This document shows positions 1-5,821 of a DNA stretch of 5,821 bases, one piece after another. Within the stretch, counting starts at the first letter, position 1, and each line of letters starts with the position of its first letter. The translations under genes and the position numbers were made by a program. The notes under the pieces were generated by a model. It saw only the letters and a program-made list of their open reading frames with translations, was not told the DNA's origin and made no database searches. Source of the DNA: Pseudomonadota bacterium (lineage in GTDB: Bacteria; Myxococcota; Myxococcia; Myxococcales; Vulgatibacteraceae); contig JAEZJH010000323.1 of NCBI GenBank assembly GCA_023436385.1, forward strand, positions 1 to 5,821, read 5' to 3'.

Positions 1-265
1 GGAAGCCGTAGCCCGGGTGCACCGCGTCGGCCCCGCTGCGCCGGGCGGCCTCGAGGATCGCCGGGATCGACAGGTAGCTCTCCCGGGGCGGGGGCGGACC
101 GATCCGGACCGCCTCGTCTGCCGCCCGGACGTGCGGCGCCCCGGCGTCGGCGTCGGAGTGGACGGCGACGGTGGCGATCCCCAGGGGCCGGACCGCCTGG
201 GCGATCCGCCGGGCGATCTCGCCGCGGTTGGCGATCAGCAGTTTTCGGAACATGCCCCGGGACAT
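1..265 (-). CDS. Biotin carboxylase / acyl-CoA carboxylase alpha subunit, N-terminal fragment
   Basis: This is the first 88 codons of a biotin-dependent carboxylase whose rest lies beyond the left edge. The family carboxylates biotin on a carrier protein using ATP and bicarbonate, supplying acetyl-, propionyl- or methylcrotonyl-CoA carboxylation in the cytoplasm. Reverse-complement translation shows the N-terminal signature KLLIANRGEIARRI, then VAVHSDADAGAPHVRAADEA, then SYLSIPAILEAARRSGADAV and HPGYGF at the window edge, all hallmarks of the biotin carboxylase N-terminal domain. There are two in-frame ATGs, at 265 (MSRGMFRKLL) and at 253 (MFRKLL). I prefer 265 because a purine-rich GAAGGGGGG (284-276) lies 10 nt upstream of it, but 253 begins closer to the conserved block. 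The family is certain. Whether this is accC proper or the alpha subunit of a propionyl- or methylcrotonyl-CoA carboxylase cannot be told from the fragment, so no symbol is given. It is divergent from the gene at 399. Confidence 0.93.
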   Translation of the reverse strand, partial: MSRGMFRKLLIANRGEIARRIAQAVRPLGIATVAVHSDADAGAPHVRAADEAVRIGPPPPRESYLSIPAILEAARRSGADAVHPGYGF

Positions 266-275
266 AAGCAGCGCG

Positions 276-284
276 CCCCCCTTC
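276..284 (-). promoter_or_regulatory. Ribosome binding site favouring the 265 start of the biotin carboxylase
   Basis: On the minus strand this reads GAAGGGGGG, followed by 10 nt and then the ATG at 265. The other candidate start, at 253, would be 22 nt away, which is too far for normal Shine-Dalgarno pairing, and has only a weak GGGG close to it. The site therefore favours the longer start. This is a spacing argument only. Confidence 0.45.
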
Positions 285-332
285 GTTCAACGCGGCGGGC
301 GGGCGCCGTCGGCTGGCGTACGGGGCGAGCCG

Positions 333-361
333 TTGATCGTCCGGGGCGGCCGGGCTAGGGT
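333..361 (+). promoter_or_regulatory. Candidate sigma-70 type promoter for the gene at 399
   Basis: A -35-like TTGATC (333-338) is followed by a 17-nt spacer and a -10-like TAGGGT (356-361). The -35 keeps TTGA, and the -10 keeps the three most conserved positions (T, A and final T). This is how housekeeping promoters often look in high-GC bacteria. Transcription would start near 368, giving a leader of about 30 nt before the ATG at 399. It is a visual match without experimental support. Confidence 0.5.
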
Positions 362-398
362 GTGCGCCGCGACTCCATCACGGGGCGAACGAGGACCG

Positions 399-770
399 AT
401 GAGTCAGGTGAGCTCAAAGGAGAGGGAGCGGTCTGCGCCCGTGGTCGACCTCGCCGTCATCCGGCAGGCGCGGCGACGCGACGAGCTCCTCGCGGGGCTG
501 GCCCGGGCCCAGGACGGGAATCGCCAGGCCGTGGCCCGCCTCGTCCACTCCAACCTGCTCTGGACCCGCCGTGGCTCCCGCACCGGCCGACAGCTCCTCG
601 CCAACTGGGAGCGCCTGGTCGAGGAGACCGACCGCCTGAAGCGGCTCGAGGGACCAGCGCCGGTGGACGGCCCGTGGACCGAGCCGCTCTTCGAGGCGGT
701 GGAGGCCCTGCTTCGGAAGAGCGAGCAGCTCGCCAGCCGCAGCGCGGAGCTGGTGGCGCACGGGCGGTAG
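399..770 (+). CDS. Unrecognised 123-residue charged, helical protein
   Basis: I do not recognise this protein. The ATG at 399 follows GAGGA (391-395) with short spacing and lies about 30 nt downstream of a plausible promoter. The frame stays open upstream to 171, but that stretch overlaps the divergent carboxylase gene and the promoter, so I reject a longer start. The product is rich in Arg, Glu, Ala and Leu, with no signal peptide, membrane segment or cysteine. It looks mostly helical: residues about 17-50 (DLAVIRQARRRDELLAGLAR), a middle segment around 52-85 with two tryptophans (W55, W70) and EETDRLKRLE, a Pro/Gly break at 86-93, and a last helix at 95-120 (LFEAVEALLRKSEQLASRSA). A small cytoplasmic helical-bundle or coiled-coil protein is an inference from composition. 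It converges on the cold-shock gene, and the terminator hairpin lies between them. It is probably a real gene, of unknown function. Confidence 0.72.
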   Translation: MSQVSSKERERSAPVVDLAVIRQARRRDELLAGLARAQDGNRQAVARLVHSNLLWTRRGSRTGRQLLANWERLVEETDRLKRLEGPAPVDGPWTEPLFEAVEALLRKSEQLASRSAELVAHGR

Positions 771-865
771 CCGTCGCGCCTCCGGCGCCGGGATCCACCG
801 GCCGGGACTCTCCGGCCGACGCCCCTCGCCTCCCGCTACACCGCGAGCCCGGCCTCCAGACGCGA

Positions 866-899
866 CAAGGGCCCGGAGGCTTGCGCCGCCGGGCCCTTG
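866..899. terminator. GC-rich hairpin between convergent genes, probable terminator
   Basis: A perfect 11-bp inverted repeat, CAAGGGCCCGG (866-876) and CCGGGCCCTTG (889-899), extends inward past one mismatch by three more pairs (878-880 with 885-887) to a TTGC loop. It sits 96 bp after the stop of the plus-strand gene at 770 and 32 bp after the stop of the minus-strand cold-shock gene at 931, so it can serve transcripts from both sides. Neither flank has a T-tract, so it is not a textbook intrinsic terminator. Its position and stem strength are the reasons for the call. I see nothing else in the 771-930 gap. Confidence 0.65.
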
Positions 900-930
900 C
901 ACAGGGGCCGTTGCCCGCTCGCGGTCCGAC

Positions 931-1131
931 TTAGACCTTGCGAACGTTCGCCGCCTGGAGCCCCTTCGGCCCGCGGTTCACGTCGAACTCGACGCGGTCC
1001 CCCTCGGCCAGCGACTTGAAGCCCTCGGACTGGATCGCGGAGAAGTGCACGAACACGTCCTCGCCGCCGTCCTGGGAGATGAAGCCGAAGCCCTTCGCAT
1101 CGTTGAACCACTTGACGACACCCTGCGCCAT
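931..1131 (-). CDS. cspA: CspA-family cold-shock protein
   Basis: This is a 66-residue single-domain cold-shock protein, an OB-fold that binds single-stranded RNA and DNA and acts in the cytoplasm as an RNA chaperone. The start MAQGVVKWFNDAKGFGFISQ is diagnostic. RNP1 is KGFGFI (residues 13-18) and RNP2 is VFVHF (26-30), and the aromatic residues W8, F15, F17, F27, H29 and F30 are all present. The family's usual end follows, with EGDRVEFDV and GPKGLQAANV. Length is normal for the family. The ATG at 1131 is preceded by AAAGGG (1144-1139) at 7-nt spacing. An in-frame ATG at 1164 would add 11 untypical residues and swallow this ribosome binding site, so I reject it. Whether it is cold-induced or constitutive cannot be read from the protein. 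The symbol denotes the family, not strict orthology. It lies downstream of ftsZ in the same direction but appears to have its own promoter. Confidence 0.95.
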   Translation of the reverse strand: MAQGVVKWFNDAKGFGFISQDGGEDVFVHFSAIQSEGFKSLAEGDRVEFDVNRGPKGLQAANVRKV

Positions 1132-1295
1132 CTTCGTTCCCTTTGCATGGGCGCGATCCCGCACCCGTCCTTCCGGCCGCAGCGCGACCGTGCTCCCCTT
1201 CCGCCAGCCATCGGCGAACCATTCCCCGATTCGATGAGCCGATGCCTCGGGAAAGCCGGTGGCGATCGACGCGCTCGTCTGCGTGAAAAGGAGCG
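1132..1295 (-). promoter_or_regulatory. Predicted long 5' leader of the cold-shock mRNA
   Basis: This stretch between the predicted transcription start (near 1295) and the cold-shock ATG holds no gene I can support. A leader of about 160 nt matches the known habit of CspA-type mRNAs, whose long structured leaders control stability and translation with temperature. One possible stem is visible: TTCCCCGA (1222-1229) can pair with TCGGGAA (1247-1253), leaving one bulged C. The Shine-Dalgarno AAAGGG is at its 3' end. The extent depends entirely on the promoter call. Confidence 0.35.
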
Positions 1296-1301
1296 TGTGT
1301 A

Positions 1302-1331
1302 AGGCTATGAGAGGTCCGGTCGGGCCGTCAA
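1302..1331 (-). promoter_or_regulatory. Candidate sigma-70 type promoter for the cold-shock gene
   Basis: On the minus strand TTGACG (1331-1326) matches five of six -35 consensus bases. It is followed by an 18-nt spacer and TAGCCT (1307-1302), which keeps the T, A and final T of the -10. It lies 20 nt past the ftsZ stop, and its style is the same as the candidate promoter at 333-361. This would let the cold-shock gene be expressed independently of ftsZ. Found by eye only. Confidence 0.45.
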
Positions 1332-1350
1332 GCCGGTAAACCGCCGCGAA

Positions 1351-2568
<1,218 letters not shown>

Positions 2569-2583
2569 GACGCCCTCCGCGGC

Positions 2584-3819
2584 CTAGAAGAAGTTGGAGA
2601 TCCAGGACTTCATGCGATCGCGGACCTTGCCGTAGGTCCGGTCCTCGCTCGACCGGCCGCTGCGGAAGGTGCGGAGGTCGAGGTTGCGCGCGCCGTAGAG
2701 CACCAGGCCGACGCCCGTGGCGTACATCGGGCTCTTCACCACGTCGACGAGGCCGCCGATCCCCCGCGGCATCCCGCGGCGGGTGGGCAGGCCGAGGGTC
2801 TCCTCGGCCAGCTCCGGCATCCCCTGGAGCAGCGTCGAGCCGCCGGTGATCACCACGCCGGAGGCGAGGAGGTCGGCGTAGCCGCACTTCTGGATCTCCC
2901 GGCCGACCAGCTGGAAGATCTCCTCCACCCGCGGCTCGAGGATCTCGCCGAGGATCTGCCGGGCCAGGGTCCGGGGCTGCCGGCCGCCCACCGACGGGAC
3001 CTCGATGGTCTCGTCCTTGTCGATCAGCGAGGGCAGGCAGCAGCCGTACTTCTGCTTGATCCGCTCCGCCTCCTGGGCCGGGGTGCGGAGCCCGATCGCC
3101 ACGTCGGAGGTGAGGTTGTTGCCGCCCAGGGCGATCACCGCGGAGTGGACGATCGAGCCGCCGGAGTAGATGGCGATGTCGGTGGTGCCGCCGCCGATGT
3201 CCACCAGGCAGACGCCCAGCTCCTTCTCGTCCTCGCCCAGCACCGCCTCCGAGGAGGCGAGCGGCTGCAGCACGATGTCGGCGACGTTGAGCCCGGTGCG
3301 GTTCGCGCACTTGATGATGTTCTGGGCGGAGGAGACGGCGCCGGTGACGATGTGGACCTTGGCCTCGAGGCGGACCCCGGCCATCCCCAGCGGCTCCTTG
3401 ATGCCGCCCTGATCGTCGATCACGTACTCCTGCGGGAGGACGTGGATCACCTCGCGGTCGAGGGGGATGGCGATCGCCTTGGCGGCGTCGATCACCCGCT
3501 GGATGTCCGTGGGCCGGACCTCCTTGTCCTTCACCGCGACGATGCCCTGGGAGTTGATCCCCTTCACATGGCCGCCGGCGATGCCGGTGTAGACGGTGCT
3601 GATCTCGCAGCCGGCCATCAGCTCGGCTTCCTCGATCGCCCGCCGGATCGACGCCACCGTCGCCTCGATGTTGACGACCACGCCCTTGCGCAGACCGCGG
3701 GACGGGTGCGTCCCGATGCCGATGATGTCGATCCCCTCGTCGGTGACCTCGCCGACGATCGCGCAGATCTTGGTGGTTCCGATATCGAGGCCGACGATCA
3801 GCTCGCCCTTCTTGGCCAT
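2584..3819 (-). CDS. ftsA: Cell division protein FtsA
   Basis: FtsA is the actin-like ATPase that ties FtsZ filaments to the inner face of the cytoplasmic membrane and recruits later divisome proteins. The 411 residues are a typical length. The actin-fold motifs are present: phosphate-1 GLDIGTTKICAIVGE (10-24), phosphate-2 DIGGGTTD (207-214) and the adenosine motif GVVITGGSTLLQG (321-333). The FtsA-specific 1C subdomain falls around residues 85-165, including VKGINSQGIVAVKDKEV and VHVLPQEYVIDD-like text. The C-terminus VRDRMKSWISNFF (399-411) is an amphipathic helix of the membrane-targeting type, preceded by a charged flexible linker (381-397). The ATG at 3819 has AAGGG (3830-3826) at 6-nt spacing. 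A 124-bp gap separates it from ftsQ, and the ftsZ start follows 15 nt after its stop. Confidence 0.98.
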   Translation of the reverse strand: MAKKGELIVGLDIGTTKICAIVGEVTDEGIDIIGIGTHPSRGLRKGVVVNIEATVASIRRAIEEAELMAGCEISTVYTGIAGGHVKGINSQGIVAVKDKEVRPTDIQRVIDAAKAIAIPLDREVIHVLPQEYVIDDQGGIKEPLGMAGVRLEAKVHIVTGAVSSAQNIIKCANRTGLNVADIVLQPLASSEAVLGEDEKELGVCLVDIGGGTTDIAIYSGGSIVHSAVIALGGNNLTSDVAIGLRTPAQEAERIKQKYGCCLPSLIDKDETIEVPSVGGRQPRTLARQILGEILEPRVEEIFQLVGREIQKCGYADLLASGVVITGGSTLLQGMPELAEETLGLPTRRGMPRGIGGLVDVVKSPMYATGVGLVLYGARNLDLRTFRSGRSSEDRTYGKVRDRMKSWISNFF

Positions 3820-3848
3820 CTCCGTCCCTTCCGCCCGCCCCGTCTCCG

Positions 3849-3924
3849 GAGCGCGCCCCTCCGGGCGCGGGGCTCTCTCGAACCCCCTCGCCCAGGTGTC
3901 TCGCCGCCGTCCGCCCGCCGGACG
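3849..3924 (-). other. Two GC-rich hairpins in the ftsQ-ftsA spacer
   Basis: The 3820-3943 spacer has no gene. It contains CGTCCG (3908-3913) paired with CGGACG (3919-3924) around a 5-nt loop. Nearer ftsA, CGCGCCC (3852-3858) pairs with GGGCGCG (3863-3869) around CTCC, with outer GAG/CTC pairs (3849-3851 with 3873-3875) across a GGG bulge. Neither is followed by a T-tract on the minus strand, so full termination is unlikely. Attenuation or transcript protection is possible. High GC makes chance stems common. Confidence 0.35.
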
Positions 3925-3943
3925 ACGGAGCGCGACGCCGCCG

Positions 3944-4819
3944 CTACGGCGCCGCGTTCTTCCCCCGCCGGTCCGCGCTCGCGACCCCGGCCCCCGGCCC
4001 GCCCGGGTTCGTCCGGAGGCGCGCCGCGATCCAGCCCGGACGCGTCCGGTTGTCGAGGCGCAGCAACTCCGCCCGCTCGCCCCGTCGTGAAAGCTCCGCC
4101 AGCACGCGCTCGAGACGATCGAGTTTTGCCTCGATCCCGCCCGTGCCCAGCTTCACCGCCATCTCTCCGTCGCCGAGGTAGAGGGTCAGCCCCTCCGCCT
4201 CGTCGTGATGCACCTCCGCCGCCGGCAGCTCCGTGAGCGCCGTCCGCTGCTCCACCGCCGCGAGGAGCTCCACCGCCTCCCCGAGCCGGACGCGGGCCTC
4301 TCGCGGACGCGCCGTCCACTCGTCTCGGGTGAGGCCGGTGATCACCGGCAGGTCGTTGGGATCGCCCGGCTGCGCGCGCTTGAAGACCTCGTCCCGCTCG
4401 TCGAGCAGGTAGAGGCGACCCAGATCTACGAGCGCCCGTGGCTGCCGCTCAAGGACGGTTACCGCGATCCCCTGTGGGAAACGGCGCTCGACCCGGGCCT
4501 CGCGCACCCAGGGGTGCGTGATCAGGCGATCACGGGCGGCGGATGTATCGGCGAGAAACAGGTTGTCGCCGGGAGCGATCCCGAGGAGCCCCTCGAGCTC
4601 GGCCTCTTCCGCCCGCTCGTGTCCGGCGATCTCGATGGTGGCGATCGAGAACCGGGGCGAGGTGGTGGCAAAGGTCCAGAGCGCGTGGGCGCCCCAGGCC
4701 GTGCCGCCGACGACGCCGGCGACGAGGAGGAGCCGGGCCAGGATCCGGCCGGTGCGCTTCGCCGTCGCCTTCGCGGCGCGAACACGCTCTCCCCGATCGA
4801 TCTTGCGCCGGTTCGCCAC
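3944..4819 (-). CDS. ftsQ: Cell division protein FtsQ
   Basis: FtsQ (DivIB family) is a bitopic inner-membrane protein that links early and late division proteins, through FtsB/FtsL and the septal peptidoglycan synthase. Read from GTG at 4819 it has 291 residues. A short basic cytoplasmic tail (ANRRKIDRGERVRAAKATAKR) is followed by one membrane helix (about 26-50, LARLLLVAGVVGGTAWGAHA), a POTRA domain (about 57-127, starting FSIATIEIAGHERAEEAELE and containing HPWVREARVERRFPQGIAV), then the FtsQ beta domain (about 128-265, with LYLLDERDEVFKRA and LPVITGL). The frame is open up to ATG 5020, which would add 67 Pro/Ala/Gly-rich residues and overlap the divergent hydrolase start. Neither start has a clear Shine-Dalgarno. 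I chose 4819 because NRRK-type N-termini sit near the start in related FtsQ proteins and because it leaves room for promoters. Family certain, start uncertain. Confidence 0.92.
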   Translation of the reverse strand: MANRRKIDRGERVRAAKATAKRTGRILARLLLVAGVVGGTAWGAHALWTFATTSPRFSIATIEIAGHERAEEAELEGLLGIAPGDNLFLADTSAARDRLITHPWVREARVERRFPQGIAVTVLERQPRALVDLGRLYLLDERDEVFKRAQPGDPNDLPVITGLTRDEWTARPREARVRLGEAVELLAAVEQRTALTELPAAEVHHDEAEGLTLYLGDGEMAVKLGTGGIEAKLDRLERVLAELSRRGERAELLRLDNRTRPGWIAARLRTNPGGPGAGVASADRRGKNAAP

Positions 4820-4864
4820 GCTCGCATGGTCGGTGGAGGTGGGAGATAGCGCCAGAAATCGGCC

Positions 4865-4873
4865 TGTGGAAAA
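4865..4873 (-). promoter_or_regulatory. DnaA-box match in the probable ftsQ promoter region
   Basis: The minus strand reads TTTTCCACA, a full match to the DnaA-box consensus TTWTNCACA. It lies 46 bp upstream of the preferred ftsQ start. The overlapping TTTCCA (4872-4867), an 18-nt spacer and TATCTC (4848-4843) form a weak possible -35/-10 pair, so DnaA binding here could affect ftsQAZ transcription. DnaA control of division genes is known in other bacteria. This is one isolated site and could be chance. Confidence 0.35.
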
Positions 4874-4919
4874 CCGGCCGGGAGCTGCCCGGGGGCGGAC
4901 GGAAGGGCTGCCGGGTTCC

Positions 4920-4967
4920 GGGGCCGGGGACTGGATCGGGGCCGGGACCGGAGCCGGGGGCCGGGAC
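4920..4967 (+). repeat. Three G-rich direct repeats in the ftsQ-hydrolase intergenic region
   Basis: GGGGCCGGG(G)AC occurs at 4920-4931, 4938-4948 and 4957-4967, so copies begin 18 and 19 bp apart. The first copy has one extra G. The array has at least six runs of three or more G on the plus strand, with loops as short as 2 nt, so it could fold as a G-quadruplex. If ftsQ really started at 5020 this DNA would encode a PAPVPAPIQSPAPEP-like stretch. Operator array, G-quadruplex and low-complexity drift all remain possible. Confidence 0.55.
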
Positions 4968-5009
4968 AACCCCACGGGAGGCGGGGCCTTCCCGCCCGGA
5001 TCGGCGAGA

Positions 5010-5819
5010 ATGCCCGCCATGAAGACGATTCGGATCGACGAACGGGACCTCGCCTACCGAGAGGCGGGAACGGGCGAACCGGTGGTGCTGATCCACGCCT
5101 TTCCGCTCACCGGCGAGATGTGGCGGCCGCAGTTCGAGGGGCTCTCGGCGGCGATGCGGCTGATCGCGCCGGACCTCCCCGGCTTCGGCGGCTCGACGGC
5201 GACGGAGGCCGCGTCGGTGGAGGGCTGGGCCCGGGACGTGGCGGCGCTCCTCGACGCGTTGGGGATCGGGCGGGCGATCGTCGGCGGCCTGTCCATGGGC
5301 GGCTACGTGGCGATGGCCTTCCACCGGCTCTTCCCGGAGCGGGTGAAGGCGCTGATCCTGGCCGACACTCGGGCGGAGGCGGATCCACCCGAGGTGAAGG
5401 AAAAGCGCAGCGGCCAGCTCCGGCTGGTGGCGGAGGGGCGGAAGCGCGAGCTCGTCGACGCGCTCCTCCCGCCGCTCTTCGCGCCGGCGACACTCCAGGA
5501 GCGCCTCGATCTCGTGGCCCGGGTGCGGTCGCTGATGGAGTCGGTCCCGGAGGCGGGCCTTTCCGGCGCCCTGGCGGCGCTCCGCGATAGGCCGGACGCC
5601 ACCGCCTCCCTCGCCGCCGCCAAGGTGCCGGCGCTCCTCCTCTGCGGCGCCCTGGACGCCCTCACCCCGCCGGAGGGGATGCGCGCGCTGGCGGAGAAGA
5701 TCCCCGGGGCGAAGCTGGCGGTGATCCCGGAGGCCGGGCACCTCGCCAACCTCGAGTCGCCGGCGAGCTTCAGCCGGGAGCTGGCCGGATTCGTGGCGGC
5801 GGTGGCGGGGCTGCCGTAG
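5010..5819 (+). CDS. Alpha/beta-fold hydrolase
   Basis: This is a 269-residue member of the alpha/beta hydrolase superfamily, probably a cytoplasmic esterase, lactonase or related enzyme, with no signal peptide. The triad can be placed: nucleophile S95 in GGLSMGGY (92-99), D216 in GALDALTPP (213-221) and H244 in EAGHLANLESP (241-251). VVLIHAFPLTGEMW (25-38) supplies the oxyanion-hole HxFP segment, and LIAPDLPGFGGS is the usual strand-turn after it. A cap region of helices lies at about 120-195. The overall look resembles 3-oxoadipate enol-lactonase-like proteins, but superfamily members with this layout act on many substrates and no pathway genes are nearby, so I do not assign a substrate. 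Start is ATG 5010 or the in-frame ATG 5019 (MKTIRIDERDLAYRE), which begins closer to conserved sequence. Neither has a strong Shine-Dalgarno, only GGCGAGA nearby. It is transcribed divergently from ftsQ and ends in TAG at 5817-5819. Confidence 0.92.
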   Translation: MPAMKTIRIDERDLAYREAGTGEPVVLIHAFPLTGEMWRPQFEGLSAAMRLIAPDLPGFGGSTATEAASVEGWARDVAALLDALGIGRAIVGGLSMGGYVAMAFHRLFPERVKALILADTRAEADPPEVKEKRSGQLRLVAEGRKRELVDALLPPLFAPATLQERLDLVARVRSLMESVPEAGLSGALAALRDRPDATASLAAAKVPALLLCGALDALTPPEGMRALAEKIPGAKLAVIPEAGHLANLESPASFSRELAGFVAAVAGLP

Positions 5820-5821
5820 CC

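Noticed and set aside
171..398. Upstream extension of the 123-residue protein to an ATG at 171
   Set aside because: It overlaps the divergent biotin carboxylase coding sequence and the candidate promoter. The extra residues look like random GC-rich translation.
1132..1164. Longer start for the cold-shock protein at ATG 1164
   Set aside because: It would add 11 residues unlike any Csp N-terminus and would cover the well-placed AAAGGG Shine-Dalgarno before ATG 1131.
4468..4477. Second DnaA-like 9-mer (TTTCCCACA on the minus strand) inside ftsQ
   Set aside because: It breaks the consensus at the fourth position and lies within coding sequence, so it is not counted as a DnaA box.
4522..4827. 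Minus-strand 101-codon frame starting at ATG 4827 near the ftsQ start
   Set aside because: It is out of frame with ftsQ, overlaps its membrane and POTRA regions, and encodes an Arg/Ser/Pro-rich sequence with no motif.

Overview
The window is very GC-rich, with strong G/C preference at third codon positions, and appears to be chromosomal. The FtsA and FtsZ sequences, including an HGYVNVDFAD-type T7 loop and an ALMGTGRGRGE stretch in FtsZ, look most like those of Myxococcota/deltaproteobacteria. That placement rests on recalled family resemblance, not on a search.

Layout from left to right: (1) the 5' end of a biotin carboxylase gene, minus strand, running off the left edge; (2) a divergent plus-strand gene for an unrecognised 123-residue charged helical protein, with a good -35/-10 pair upstream; (3) a 160-bp convergent gap holding a strong GC-rich hairpin, probably a terminator shared by both sides; (4) a 66-residue cold-shock protein gene, minus strand, with its own candidate promoter and a predicted long leader; (5) the cell-division genes ftsQ-ftsA-ftsZ on the minus strand, transcribed right to left (ftsQ about 4819-3944, ftsA 3819-2584, ftsZ 2568-1351); (6) a 190-bp divergent intergenic region with a DnaA-box match and G-rich direct repeats; (7) an alpha/beta-hydrolase gene on the plus strand, complete and ending two bases before the right edge.

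The division genes form the functional core. FtsZ makes the Z-ring, FtsA anchors it to the membrane through a C-terminal amphipathic helix, and FtsQ is the single-pass periplasmic POTRA protein that connects to the later divisome. The order Q-A-Z is the standard end of the dcw cluster. Here, however, the gene next to ftsQ is a divergent hydrolase rather than murB/ddl, and a cold-shock gene follows ftsZ. The QAZ block therefore seems to be an independently transcribed unit, with its promoter most likely in the 4820-5009 region.

I found no tRNA, rRNA, insertion sequence, CRISPR array or phage gene, and nothing that convincingly amounts to a new system. The items worth a second look are regulatory (DnaA box, G-rich repeats, spacer hairpins, cold-shock leader) plus the one unrecognised small protein.
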